DNA of 64,000 nucleotides, from NCBI GenBank assembly GCA_018350325.1, contig JAEVLN010000001.1, positions 3,873,254-3,937,253 on the forward strand, given 5' to 3'. Positions 35,537 through 48,951 of the stretch are shown one piece after another. Numbering within the stretch: position 1 is the first letter of the stretch; each line of letters starts with the position of its first letter. The notes beneath the pieces were generated by a model, which did no database searches, was not told the origin of the DNA, and worked only from the letters and a program-made list of their open reading frames with translations. The stretch is from Globodera rostochiensis. Its lineage: Eukaryota; Nematoda; Chromadorea; Rhabditida; Heteroderidae. Made by a program: the position numbers and the translations under genes.

Positions 35537-38266
35537 CTGTCCTCAAGGTCACCCGACCCGTCCAATCCATCGCCTCCAGCGTAAATAAATTAATTTGCCC
35601 CCGAGGGGTTCATTCATCTCATCTAATACGTATGATTTGTGTGTGTATATTTCGTACAAATTCGGACGGAGTGACGGACCCAATTTGCTTCGACGCATTG
35701 TCAACACAAAATCCATCAATAACTTGAAACCCTCAAAGCGGTTGGACTAATTGAACTTCATTGAATTGAAGTTGAACATTTCCATCTCTGTGAACTTTAA
35801 TGCCCTCTGTTCTGGGATTATTTTGCTTTTTTATTTGATTTATTTTTATTCCTTTAGGCATTTGATGGCTTTTCACTTATTTTTTGTTTATTTTGTGAAA
35901 ACATTTTAACATTAATAAATAAATATCACACGTTTCACATTGTTACCTAATGGTTCGTAGATTAAAGTCTTTTATTTATTTTTGTTTTTATTGGTGAGCG
36001 CCAAAAGTACGTCGCCGCGAACGGAAAATCAGTCAACAACAAATTTTCGTCCGAATTTCCCCTCGGGGGGTGGGGGGGACAACTTCGCATATTCGCTGAC
36101 CTTGGAACTTGAGTTGATTTTTGATCCGTATCGAACACAATTACGTATATCACACAGCTATCTTTGATGTTATTGATAGTAAAAATAAAAAGTCTCCAAT
36201 TTTTGAGTAAATTTGGCATTTCGAAATTCCCATTTAAATTAAAGCCTTAAACCTACCTATTTTTATTATAAAAAAGAATTTTAAGAGCCGATGAAGCAAA
36301 ACTTGGGCATCTTAACAAAAAAAGTGTACTTTTCGAAAAGTCTTCCTAAATTCCTTCTCGCCAAACCCACAACAACTTATGGAGCTTTTTATTCTCGAAC
36401 ATTCCATTGATCATCTTGATCATTCAATATCTGTCCCTTAACAATCTCTGTTTTTCGCTTTTTTCGTTGCCCTTTTGCTTTTTGCTTTGCCTTCCCCGAC
36501 CGCCCACCCGTCCGCCCCCCGTCCATCCGTCCGTATTTGCCCCATCTGCCGGCTCGCAAACCGGTTCCCCCCCCCGTCCTGCCCAATTTGCTCTTCGATT
36601 CCTCCGCCACGCCCGGGGGGATTATTTTGCGGGGTGTGCGAAGTGATGGTGTGGTGGTGGTGAGGTGAGCAGAGAACCGCACACACTCCGTCACTGCCCA
36701 AAATGAGCGATTGAAATGCACAAATAAATTGCGGACCTCGCAAAACAATGCGCGTAAATGCAAAAACAGTCGCAATCCAACACATTTTATATGTGTAAAA
36801 GGATGAATGGTCAATTCGATTCTTTGACAATTTATTTAATTTATTTTTCACACGTCGAAACATTTCCAGAATTGGGCAATCGGACAAAAAGGCATTACGA
36901 CATAAATACAATTAAAAATAATAATCAAAGGATTGATTTGTCTGTATCGAATGAATGGGCTCGTCGAAGTTTTGCGGAACCCCCACAATTTTGTTTTTTA
37001 TTTCACATAAATTACAAATTCCATTACGATTCGATTCCATTAGCGCCCCCTTCCGCCGCCCCGCCCCTTTTTTTGATCATCGCTTTGATTGCATTTCCTA
37101 AATTTTCATTTCCCCTTCAGCGCATTGAATCGCGCCGCACAAAAGCTTATTTTCCCCTCTTCACTCCGTCGGAATACGCATCCAAAATCATTCCCCCCCC
37201 CCCCCCCCACAAATATTTGCGTATTGCCCACAAAACAAATTCTTTGGGGGGGGGGGAAGTTGGCAGAGATTTTCGGCACAATTCCAATAAAATTGATTTA
37301 TAAATTTCTAACAAAAGTCGATGGAAGGAAAGTTTATTCTTTCAAATAGGTAAATTGTTCCGATTGATTTTCCGACAATTGGTGCCAAAACTGATGCTTT
37401 TCCTTTCCCACTCGGGCGGCTTATGAACTGCTCCCCCCCCCCCAGCAAATGGTTGTATCCAAATCCGCTTTTTCCCTGCCCTCTAATTACTCTCTTCACG
37501 ACGATTGGATTGTCTTCAGCCCCCCCCCCTCCCTCCCCGGGGGGGATGTTTGTTATGTTTTGTTTGTTTTTGTTTGTTTGTTCTTGTCGAGACGGATTCA
37601 TTCTTTTGATGCAATTGCTTTTTCTATTTTTATTGTGCAAAACATCCCAAAATATGTATCAGCCCCAAGATTATCTGTCAATTATTTGGGGGTTGAACAA
37701 ATAGCAAAATTTGTTTTGGAGAAAAAGGGACGCAAATTTACAAAAAAATGGGAAGCCTAATTTGTATTTGTTTCCTATTGGGACAGATCAGTGAGTGGTC
37801 AGTGCCAAACATAGCAAAAATGGCCCAATGATTTGGAATTGTGAATGCAATTCTCACTTTTACATTATTTTATGGGCTCCGATCGTTTGGCAGCCATTGG
37901 AATTTGATCGATTTAATGTGATAAGCAATATTCCCGTCTTATCACCATCAATCGGTCTTCTGTCTGTGCATATGCTTCATCTGTCCGATGAAAGGAGCGA
38001 GCTTTCTCGAAAATGCATTCCCTTTTTATTATTCAACGAATGATAATTTTCATCGATCGGATTTGAATTAATTCAATTCAAATTGTTTAACGCATAAAAT
38101 AGCGGAATTTGATTTGCCCAATCGCTGAATTTGTTTTAACTAAAAATCATTTCGAAATTTTGCATTTTTCCCATTCTCAGGCCAAAGGGAATTCGCTAAA
38201 CAAAAGTCCATTCACTGCCATTGGCCATAATCAATCACCGCCATCAGTTCAATTCCCTCTCAAAAA

Positions 38267-38393
38267 ATGTCTTCTGAGTTCGAAACGTCGGAATACCGTT
38301 CCACCATACAGCCGAGGTCGGCGCACACGCAAAGTCGCCAGTCCAGCACCGGTTTCCCCTCGGGCGGCGGCGTCGGCGGCGGTGGCAGCGGAG
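38267..38393 (+). other. ifb-1: Alternative first exon A of the filament gene
   Basis: ATG at 38267 opens a head of about 42 residues ([13 protein letters not shown]...) ending in a Gly-rich run. The donor GTGGGC leaves one base (phase 1) that joins the common exon at 40722 to read ...GSGGRILKMV. The short filament-type head with Ser/Tyr/Arg content supports it. Confidence 0.65.
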
Positions 38394-41300
38394 GTGGGCA
38401 AATTAAAACTGATAAAATCGAACACAAAAAATTATGTAAAAAACAGCAAAGAATAACACAAAAGGGATTAAAACAAATGAAAAGGTCAACGAAATCATCG
38501 CGCCTCAATTAGCCTAATTGGTTGAATGGGCGGGGGGGGGGGGAGGTCAATTCTTAATGAATTGAATCAATTTATTTTCTTTTTATTTTCTTCTGTCGTG
38601 AAGTTTATGCCTTACGGATGGATTTCTGAGAATTCCTCAAGAGTGATCGACGGCTTTTTCGCATGTTTGAGACGGGAGGTGTAAAATTGTAAAAAAAGGG
38701 GGGGGGGGGAATTCGATGATCGGAGAGACGGACTCCTAATTGGATCAGCCCAAAAGAAGAATTGTTTGTTTGTGCCGCCAATTGTCGTCCCACCATTTAT
38801 TTATTCATTCATTACACAAAAGCAGCAGCAGCGAAGAATCAATTTGAGGAGCCAAAAGGCCGTGGTCGTCGGACCGACCCGTCCATTCATCACCGCAGTT
38901 TTTGTTGCGGGCGGGCACACCCCTCAAATGCGGGTGATTCACCCGCGCGATTGGGGAAAGGAATGAAGGGGGGGGGGGGGAAGGCGTGATCGGGCGGGGG
39001 GGGGGGGGGGGGTGGGGGAAGGTGATCGGAGAGGGGGACCCCCACCCCTCCCCCTCCCCCACGCGTCCCCCCTGCTACCCCCCCCCCCCCCACCTCCCCC
39101 CACCCCTCCCCCCCCCCCCCTCCCCTCCCCTCCCCTCCCCTCCCCTCCCCTCTCCCCTCCCCTCCCCTCCCCACCCCCATTAGTTTTGCCCATTCATCGG
39201 ACAGGGGACATTTGGTTTAAGCGCTCCTTGTCGCATCATCGTAAATATTTTCATGTGCAATAACATGATTTCTGATGTCCTTAATTTGCTTTTCCCCCAC
39301 GGGGGGGGGGCCGCACAATTGGTGCTTTCGTTGGTTGGGGTTTAAATGCCGTCGTCCCTCAGAAATGCGCTTTTGTTTTTCAAAGTCCGCCCTGTCCCAT
39401 TAGCCCTGATCCAATCTCTGCTATACCTTTCGATTCAAATTTTCAGGCCATTCGTGAACAAAACCAAACATAAATTCCATTCTTTGAACGTCGTCTCTTT
39501 GGTCGATCCACGCTTATTCTGCACCGTTTTCGCTTCTTTGGTCCTCCACAGTGAACCATCGGAAGCATTAAAGACAGAACGCCAAAATATTGCAAAACAT
39601 TTGAACATTATGGTGGAAATCAAACGGGCCAGTTCCAACACGTCACTTGGGTCCGAAACAAACCCTCGGTCTGCGGTTGCGGAAGGCGGCGGCGCGGGTT
39701 CGGGAGGTTAGAAACCCGAAATTCCCCCACATTTTTGTTATTACACTTAAAAGCCCTATCTTTTTCTTCGCTAATTCGCAATTAGCAGGAGAGGAGGACA
39801 TTTGTTGGCTTATTTGCCTTTGAGTCATTCTTCAAAGTTCGAAATGTCGGCATTTGTCCCCCTTCAAATGTCATTCATAAAAGACAAAATGTCACAGCAA
39901 ATGCAAAGCGAAAGTGTCCGTCCGTCGCATTTCCTCCAAAGCGTAAAGCAAAAAGCCTAAAATGAGAATCGCACCTCTCGAGGAGGAGAAGGAGGAGGAC
40001 GCCAACGCTCTGCCGCCGAACAGCGGGGAAGAATGTACGCTCCGAATTCCGGAGAAGGACGAGCAACTCCGGAAGACGGTGGCCAAAGTGTTGGCCCGAT
40101 GGCCCCCTGCCTCGTTGGAGACCGTTTCGGCCCCGAAAGCATTTCCAAAGCCAACTCCGATCTTTCCCCCGAGGGAATATCCATCAATGAACAACAACGA
40201 TCGGACCTCTTCAAAGCAGGAAATGCACAAATTCCATGTGAAAACGACGATGACGACTTTGAGCCACGCTGAGGACGACGGAAAAGCGCACAATTCAGCG
40301 TCAAAGCTCAGAAATTTCTCCAAAAGACTGTCGTTGGATGTGTCAAGCATGGGCATAAAACCGCCGATCGCTTTCCAAATGCCCTCCAGGGGACAGTGGG
40401 ACAGAACGCCAGAAATTTTGGCGCAAATTCAAAATGAATCTTTAAAAAGCCCAACCATGGAATCGCCGCCTGCGTCGTTTTTGGAGTCGTCAAGCCGCAA
40501 AACAAGCAGTGAAGGCATGCTGATTCTAGCATTGTCTCACTGCTTATTTCGAATTCTGGCATAATGCCAACAGAGTTTTCATAGTGATGGATGATTCTTC
40601 TTACTCATTTGTTGATTTGAGAAAATTAAAATAGATTAATATAAATTCTCTTTGTAGTTTTAAACCCAAATTTTAGATTTAAGTTAATTAAATTTAAAAT
40701 TAAATAAATCAATTTCCCCAGGCCGTATTCTGAAGATGGTCACTGAGATGGGCTCCACCGCTGTGGGCGGCATTTCGCCTTCGCTGAGTGCCACTGCGGC
40801 AAAGTCATTTTTGGAGGCCACTGACAAGGAGAAGAAGGATATGCAGGTGGTCATTTGATTATTAACACTTTCGGTGTTCTTCAAAAGGTTGGCTCCTATA
40901 CTGTCGGTTTTGGTCTGTGAGTGCGGTATGCCCTCGGGGGTTAAATGATGGACTTTCGTTTCACATTTGCGCTTTAAATGTGAACACAGTCTTTGTGTTC
41001 GACGAAAGGCAAAGAATCCCTCGGGCTCTGTGCCTGAGGCGTTACGTTTTGGAGGGGAAATTCCTTTCCTTCCGTTTCCCCTACATCCGAACATTCTTCA
41101 ACCTTGACCCCCGAGGCCCCCCCCCAAGTCCATCCTTATCGTACTTCCACCACAATCAGCGTCTAATCACCCAAAAATAGGATTTGATTTTATTATGAAC
41201 GATGACGATGCCATGGAAATGGCGGCAACTTTCTTTGGGTGCCCCGGTTTGGTAGTCAATTTTTTTTGTTTTTGTTAATCACTTTTAATTGGTTGTTTTA

Positions 41301-43942
41301 AATTGTTTAATAAAGTCTCTTACTTTTCCTTAGGGTCTCAACGATCGGTTGGGCAATTACATCGATCGGGTGAAGAATTTGGAGGAGGAGAACCGGAAGC
41401 TGGTCAGATGAAAGATCAAATAAAAATGCTTTTTGTTTTATTTAATGTCAGGTCCATGACCTGGACGACCTCAGAGGCAAATGGGGCAAGGACACCAGTG
41501 AGGTCAAAATGACCTTCTCGAGCACGTTGTCCAGTGCACGCAAGGACATTGACAGTTCGGCCAGGTCGGAGAGTTGCGGGGATTGGACATTTTTGATTTC
41601 AAAAATTCTTTTAAAACAACTCTTTAGGGACAAGGCCAAGTTGGACGTCAAAGTACGGCCTCCTCCATTCGAATTCTTCATTTAAATAAAACTTAACATT
41701 TTTAAGGTCTCTCGACTCCGCGACGACTTAAACGAATACCGAAATCGGTGTGCAGCGCTTTTTCTAAGAATATTTACTTAAATTTCATTTTAAGCTTCGA
41801 GGACATTCAGCGTCGTCGGGAAACGGATCGGGAACACGTCCAACAGTTCCAAAACCAAATTGCGGACGCGCAATCGTACGACATTTCTCTTAGATTCGAA
41901 ACATTTCAAAAAGCTTTCGGTTTATTTTCCTAATTAAAATTTATGTTTTTCCATTAACTTTTACAAAATAAAAAGAGTTTTTTGCAGGGAATTGGAAATG
42001 CTTCGAGCTCGTTGGAAGCAGCTGACGGATGAGGAAAAGCGCCTTCTCGGGGACAACGCACGCCTTTGGGATGACCTGACAAAGGCGCGAAATGTGAGGC
42101 GGCAAAAAGCGATTGGCCGCCGTAATTAAATTAAATTGTTTAATTTGAAAGGATTTGGACGAGGAAACAATGGGCCGAATTGACTTCCAAAATCAAGTGC
42201 AAACTCTGATGGAGGAGCTCGAGGTTGGGTCGGGTGGGCCGACCATTTTATGTTTTCTCAATTTTAATTTGCAGTTTTTGCGTCGCGTGCACGAGCAGGA
42301 GGTGAAGGAATTGCAGGCACTTCTCGCGCAGGCGCCGGCGGACACGCGCGAATTCTTCAAAAATGAACTCGCACTGGTGGGAAAAGCCGTCTCCAAATTC
42401 CAAAACTCAAAATTATTGGCAAATGCCAACTTTTGAATTAGGAAAATGAAAGTATTATTAACAAAACAAATAAAAATTGTTCACTCAAATTGCGGAGATT
42501 TTTTCAGGCCATCCGCGACATTAAGGACGAATACGACTACATCGCGAAGCAAGGCCGCCAAGACATGGAGAGTTGGTACAAATTGAAGGTCGGCGAGACG
42601 GGGGGGGGGGGGGGGGGGAATTGTTTTTTGAATATTTATTTAATTAATTGCACAGGTTTCCGAAGTTCAAGGCAATGCCAATCGGACGCAAATGGAGTCC
42701 ACCTATCAGCGGGAGGAGGTGGGAAAGAAAGCCGCTAATTAATTGAACAAAACTCATCAAAATAATAATGAAAATTTTAAAATAAATTTAATGTCCAGGT
42801 CAAACGGATGCGCGACAACATTGGCGATTTACGCGGCAAACTGCAGGATTTGGAAGGTCGAAATTCCCACTTGGAGAAAGAGGTGCAGAACCTGAACTAT
42901 CAGCTGAACGACGACCAGAGACAGTCTGAGCTAAATTTTGGTAAATTTATTTATCCAAAAATGTTTAGATATGAGCAGGCATTGAACGAACGCGACGCGA
43001 CTTTGCGCCGAATGAAGGACGAATGCCAGAGTTTGGTGGCCGAGTTGCAGGTTCGTCCAAAAAATGTCACAAAAATTTCAAAACTTTGCGCATATTTCCA
43101 CAGGCTCTTTTGGACACCAAACAAATGCTGGACGCAGAAATTGCCATCTATCGTAAAATGTTGGAAGGCGAGGAGAGTCGGGTCGGACTTCGGCAGATGG
43201 TCGAACAGGTCGGCAAGGCACGGGTTTTGTATTAAATATTTAATGTTCAGGTGGTCAAAACGCATTCGCTTCAGCAGCAAGAGGAGACGGACTCAACGCG
43301 AAACGTTCGCGGCGAAGTGCAGACAAAGACGACCTTCCAGGTTGGCGAAATGTTTTTTGCGCCAAAATCAAAACTCAAAAATACTTAAAATTGCTCTCAT
43401 CCAATTCCAACGCTTTTTCCTCCCAAACACAGCGTTCCGCCAAGGGAAACATTACAATCGCCGAGTGTGAGCCCAGCGGCAAATTCGTCACTTTGGAGAA
43501 CACACATCGAAGCAAAGTCTGGGCTGTATAAATTATTTAGGATATATAACATTTTCAGGACGAGGACATCTCCGGGTGCCGTCTCCGTCGTCGTCTGGAC
43601 GGCAAACGTGAAATTTCCTACAACATTCCGCCAAACGTTGTGTTACGCGCGGGAAGGAGTGTGAAGGTGGCAAACTTGGATTTAAACTATTAATGGCATT
43701 TACAGGCACATTTAAATAAAAAATAGCATAATAGAAATTGAAAATGAACAAAATGCCATTAAATGCGAATCGTTCAGATTTGGGCCTCCGGTCAGGGCGG
43801 CGTTCAGTCGCCGCCGGATTCGCTGGTTTTGGAGAACGAAAACAGCTGGGGGGCGGGCGCCAACGTGGTCACCGCCTTCATCAACAAAGAGGGCGAAGAA
43901 CGCGCCACGCACACGCAAAAGACCATCCAAACGGGCCAATGA
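38267..43942 (+). CDS. ifb-1: Cytoplasmic intermediate filament protein, IFB-1-like
   Basis: Common exons start at 40722 and end at TGA 43940-43942. The head end [11 protein letters not shown] and the coil-1A start [20 protein letters not shown] (41334-41402) are followed by heptad-rich coil 1B, with the longer, lamin-like coil 1B expected in invertebrate filaments. Coil 2 includes [20 protein letters not shown], and the rod end [14 protein letters not shown] (about 43140-43175) is the conserved helix-termination motif. The tail is a lamin-tail immunoglobulin fold ([42 protein letters not shown]) without a CaaX box. The pattern fits nematode IFB-1, which in C. elegans pairs with IFA proteins in epidermal fibrous organelles and other tissues. 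Three alternative first exons are listed separately. The paralogue label IFB-1 rather than another IF is less certain than the family. Confidence 0.88.
39610..39706 (+). other. ifb-1: Alternative first exon B of the filament gene
   Basis: ATG at 39610 opens a head of about 32 residues ([16 protein letters not shown]...) ending GGGAGSG. The donor GTTAGA is again in phase 1 and gives GSGGRILKMV on joining 40722. Confidence 0.6.
39961..40508 (+). other. ifb-1: Alternative first exon C of the filament gene (long head)
   Basis: ATG at 39961 opens about 182 residues rich in Glu, Pro, Ser and Lys ([19 protein letters not shown]...). The donor GTGAAG at 40509 is in phase 1 and reads ...RKTSSRILKMV on joining 40722. 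The closest first exon to the common part, it would give the longest head. Confidence 0.6.
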
Positions 43943-46900
43943 ATGAATGAATTGAATGAAGCTGAAGTTAGAGGGAAAGCGGCCAACCCGAAATGACAAA
44001 TTTCGGAATTGCAGAATCGATAAGTACCGTAGTTAATTTTGGTTGGTGTAGAGCGAGATTGGGACTGAAATGTCCGTTTGAATTATCCCTTAAAATTTTA
44101 CCAAATTTACAAATTTTTAATTTGTTCCGCCTTTTTGGCGGGACTTGTCATCTTTCTCGTTACCCGAGTTTTGCTTAAATCCCGCTCTACTCTCTCGTTC
44201 ACATTTTGCTGATGTGAGCCTTTCCATTCCCTTCACAACAGTTGTGAGACATCAAATAATAAAATTTTTACAGAAATTTTTTTTTAAAAAAATTTTCTGT
44301 AATGCGAAACAGCCCCTAAAATTCGATTAACTCAAAAATACATTTTGGTAATTGATGGAACAAATTTTTGGTTTAAAAAATCGAATTGCTCCTCGGCTGC
44401 CTTCTCTTTTAAGATTTGTTTTAAAGGCATGCTTTTAGTTGCTTTTGAGTGTAGAAAATACCAATTTTCGAAATTTGACTTTATGTAGAAATTAAATTTC
44501 AATTCTTTTTCTAACTCTCCCTCAAATGAATTGTTCCCACTGACACCGTATCCAAAAAACAATTACCGTACACTTTGCGCTAAAAGTATACTTACAAATT
44601 AATAAACTCTTTCCTTCACTCTTTCAAGCCCTTTTCGCCGCCACTTATAATTTAAAATATTCGAATAAAAAGCTTTCCTTTCGACAATTTGTTGCTTTGG
44701 AAGCCAATAAATTTATAAACAAATATTTTATAAAAAAATAAAATTGGACTCAGAAAGCAAAAATAACATGTTTAAATTTATTTTCTAAATTTGTTAATTT
44801 TTAAGAAGCAAAGCGTTTGTTTAGATTCACATTTATATTTTCCAGCAGCTGTTTGACGATTGTTGTTTGGTCGTTGACCCCTTCCCCCCCCCCAAAAAAA
44901 AACCTTCAGCCGCCCGTTTTTTGTTTGCTTTTGTCCCTCACAAAACGGTGGTCATTCATTCATTATTCATTCGTCGCTTTCACTTCGCTAACTGCTGACG
45001 ACTGACGGACCACCCCCCCCCCCCCCTCTCTCAGCAAATATCGACCAAATCATCAAAATTTCCCCAACCCACATCAAATTTGTGACGACCTCTATTTTAT
45101 GGTTGCTATGGCGACGCACGGCCAAAATTTCCCCAAATTAATTGTACCCATTTCTTCTGACCTTGACCTTTCGCCGAAAGAGCTTCCAATGATTTGGGAG
45201 CGCATTTTTACCTATTTTCTGCGCATGGATTCTGATGAGAGTGACCCAAAAGTTAACATTTCCATAAATTTCGCTGGAGCAACTTAACATTTAAAACTCA
45301 TTCCATGAAGAAAAACCGTAACCTTCTTGCGAGGGATCCCTGCCAGTCCCGTACCGGCCAGTCCTGTCCCAGGGCCAGTCCCAAAATTTTGAATTTTAGA
45401 CTCAATTTGTTAACAGATTTGCCACCAAAATTTAAAAAAAATCCGGTAATTTTTTGAAGCTTTTTAGGAATCCGACGGGGCCGATAGGCACTGTCAGGAA
45501 AATGTTAGGATTTTTGACTCAATTTGTTAAAACAATTGGTCAAAAAATTAGGAATTTTGTCTTGTCAAATTTTTTCTGCGATGTTATTTCTCTCTTTTTT
45601 TTTTCTTATGCAACAAAAAAAAATTTATTTCAAAATTTTGGTACGAAGTTTGGGGAGTGCCCGAGTGCGGCGATGGTGGGGGGGGGGGGGGGGGGTCAGA
45701 CCCCCCTCTTGCGCATGTATGGGCCAGTCCTGTCCCATTGCCAGTCTCGTCCCGTCCAGGTCTGTCTCAGTTCAAATAGGCCAATCCCGGCCTACAAATA
45801 TTTTTTAAACGAAAGTACACGCTAAAATACCTAATGGTTTTATTTCCTAGCAAATCCCCTTAAAATTGTTTTTTCCTGACCAAAATCACATTTGAATGAT
45901 TGAACATATTTTAATTTCTCAACACTGATGAGTCCCGACTTTGCTAAAAATTGCGTGTTCCCTTCCTTCTCAAACTAAATAATCGATAAGCTCACCACAT
46001 CTGCCCATGCCCCACTCAACAAATTTATATTGTGTCCAACTTTGCTAATTAATAAGCATATTAAGCAGGGTTCCCGTTTGTATTTTTTAAAGAATGTACT
46101 GTTTTAGCTCGATGTGCTTTTTTGTACTGATTTCTGAGGCTCAGTGGACTTTTTTTCCTCAATACTTGAATAAGTGACTTAAAAATATTAGAAAAAGGTC
46201 CTATTTTGGCATTTTAAGAAAAAACAATAAAAGCCGAAAAATGCACTGGAGTAGAGCAAATTACTGACAAATTTATATAATGAATAAAACGCCACTCCAG
46301 CCATATCGTCGTACGGTGCCCGACCCCTTTTGGGTTATCGTATCGAGTGAGGGTTGGGGGTTTTCTAAGGGGTGGTCGGGAGGTCGATATGGGAAGGGGT
46401 TTTCATATGAAAAGGGAAGGAAAAAGAATGTTCAAATTTCTGCCAACAATTTATCAACCCATGCACCCGGCGCTCAGCAGGTAGCCGTTGGGCGCTTAGA
46501 TGGCGGTACTGAATCGGCGCCATATTTTGCCATTTTTCAAAATGCACCCTTACCACCAAAAAAATAAAAATTTTTAAAATTTCTGATTTTCATAAATTTT
46601 CTGTGAAATGCCTTTAATTTGCATATAAAAATTTTTTTAAATTACTTACATTAGGAAATCTTGCCCAATTTGCAATTTTTTCCATATTTGGTCCATGATC
46701 CATTCGAGATTTTTTATCCATATAAATCACAGCTTTAGTTATCGTATCGAAAATCGGAACCGACTCACCCTGGGGGGGGGCGGGGGGTCAAACGTATGTC
46801 GTATGCCAAATTTCGACTTAAAGTTATTTTGTTCTTATTTAAAATCGATGTCATTGCATCCTGTGAAATAATTTCAGGTCGCAAAATGCCGACTCCAAAA

Positions 46901-48951
46901 AAAACGAAATGCCGATTTTTGTGCTCACGAATTAGACTTTCCTTATTTATTTAAAAAAATTCTGGCGTTGTAACTCACTAATTGTCACATGGACTTTTTA
47001 TTTAATAAATTAAGTTTTCTGTCTCTTTTGAGTTTCTCATCTATCGACTACTCCAACGAAAAAGATGGCTCATTATTGTCCTTTATTTTGTACTTAATCC
47101 AAAATATTTTTTATCAATCACTTGAACCTTTGGGATTCTGAATTTGTTCAAAATGATCAGGGGCTTTATTTTATTTTAACAAGATTCAATCGTTTGCAGA
47201 TAGAGCCATGGCTCGTCTTTTCCCTACAGATTTAAAATGTATTTAAATTGACTCAGCTTGTTTATTCCCTATGAACTACACTGATACTAATTAAAATGAG
47301 CCAAAGCTCGTTTATTCCCTACGAACTACACTAATAACAACAAGGGAATTTAGTTTTATTTGAATTTAGTGGAAATTGAAGAATTTGGTAAGCTTTAATT
47401 CTCTGTTTTTTAAACAGTCCATTGATAAATAGTCATTAAAGTTCTAAAGTAACAAAAATTATTAAATGTTTAGAAAAATGAGTATCGGTGAACGAACTTA
47501 TGCAAGTGGAGCTGAAGAACACAAATTGATTATAAACTAGGTAAACCCTAGGAACTTCTTTATTTGCTGTACGTGATTGTAGAGTTCGGAGACAAACTCG
47601 CGAAATATGGAATTCAAAGATTCCAAATTAATGATTTATATTGACTAAAAAGTCGCTCTAATTCAAATTACGAAATGACCTTTTGGGCTTTTCAAATGAT
47701 CTTCTTAAACCGAAATGTTATTTGGTAATTCGGTTTTGTTTAAAAAACCGGTTCAACGAAAAATGAAACTCAAAATTCCTGAAGGCGCTAAAAACACTGA
47801 AAGTGCCAAAATAGGCACTAAATTTATTTATTAAAATTTTATTTAAATCTAACAATAGATGATTCTCACAGTAAAATTTTCTAAGAAAAAATCAATTTTT
47901 AGAAGAAAAAGCGGTTCGCATTTGCACCCAAATAAAAAAAAAGCAATTTTGGAAAAATTGCATAGCAATTTTGGAAAAATTGCATTGCAATTTTTAAATA
48001 TTTTTCCGTAAATTTTTGAAGAAAACAATATTTCAAGCACTTTTTTACAAAATTTCTTAAGAATAAATGCGATAATTTTCAAACCAAAAATGCAACCCCT
48101 AAAATGACTTTATCTTTGACCGAAAATCCACCCCCAAAGATGTTTTTCTAAAATTTATTTATTTGATATTTTTTAAAATTTTCAAAAACATGTAAAAAAT
48201 AATACATTTACAATTGTGAGAGCAAAATTAATAAAGAATGACGAATTTGAAGGTTTTCACGCAAAAATTGACTGAATTTAGTCAGTTTAGCACATTTTTT
48301 TAATCAATATTTTGGCAATTTTGGGGGTTTTTGGTCAATATTTTAAGCTACTATTTTTATATTTCCACAACAAACTTTCGGGAAAAAAATATGGAGTAGA
48401 CGGACCAGAGTCAAAATCACTTAAAACCCTTTTAGGTTTTCTTATGGGCTGAAAACGATAAAGCAATGGGACCCTATGATCGAAATTTTAAAAGAACGGC
48501 CATTTCTGCACTCGCCTTTTTAAAAATTGGGAGGGCTTCGGCGCTGCCTATGGAAAAAGGTCTATTTTGGTGAGAAATCATGAAAGCAAAGGTCAATTCA
48601 TTGTTAGAGAAAATTCTGTTTATGCAAAAGCCTCATCGGACTATCAAAAGCCACGAAATGAGGCTAAAACCTCAGATTTGGCAACCCTGACTAAAAGTCA
48701 TTTTTCATTGACATATTTTGGCATTATGTTTCCCTTGGCTTTTTTCGAAAAATGCGTGCTTTTAAATCTTAATCCAAGGTCAAAATTTTGGAAATTATAA
48801 TCCAAGGGCACAAAATTACAACAAAATGCATGTAATGATCGAACTAATGCTTTTTGAATGATTCGGATCTAAGATTTGAGGCTAAAATTTATTTTTGGAA
48901 ATTTGATTTAACACTGTATAAGAGCCGAATATTTTTAGTGTGCTGTGGAGG
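43943..48951. other. Repeat-rich AT intergenic region, no gene supported
   Basis: Nothing with splice-consistent coding was found in 5 kb. It contains a palindrome (44268-44302), paired CCAGTCC(Y)GTCCC repeats (45340-45380 and 45722-45790), a G run (45677-45695), a plus-strand frame of 95 residues at 46280-46567 without motif, direct repeats around CTCGTTTATTCCCTA(C/T)GAAC (47255-47335), and a short foldback-arm relative (48421-48470). Probably old transposable-element debris. Confidence 0.5.
45340..45790. repeat. Pair of dispersed direct repeats
   Basis: GGCCAGTCCTGTCCCAGGGC (45358) and GGGCCAGTCCTGTCCCATTGCC (about 45720) flank two copies of a TTGACTCAATTTGTTAA-type segment (45405, 45515). 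The layout suggests an old duplicated mobile-element fragment. Confidence 0.6.

Larger units (their letters stand above)
34119..38266. other. Intergenic region between katanin and the intermediate filament gene
   Basis: About 4 kb with no supported gene. It holds a repeat related to the foldback element (34205-34315), G runs (34756-34789), a CT microsatellite (35494-35535), and C or G runs near 36568, 37192-37208 and 37244. Frames at 35168-35433 (-), 36389-36911 (-) and 36758-37303 (+) have no splice partners or motifs. Divergent promoters of the two flanking genes must lie here. Confidence 0.5.

Noticed and set aside
38805..39193. Gly- and Pro-rich frames on both strands
   Set aside because: Product of G/C homopolymers and CCCCT repeats between the alternative filament exons; no splice logic.
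40917..41180. Plus-strand frame of 87 residues inside the filament gene
   Set aside because: Lies in the intron between exons ending 40846 and starting 41334; adjoining exons join in phase without it.
46280..46567. Plus-strand frame of 95 residues
   Set aside because: Isolated in repeat-rich DNA without motif or introns; probably mobile-element debris.
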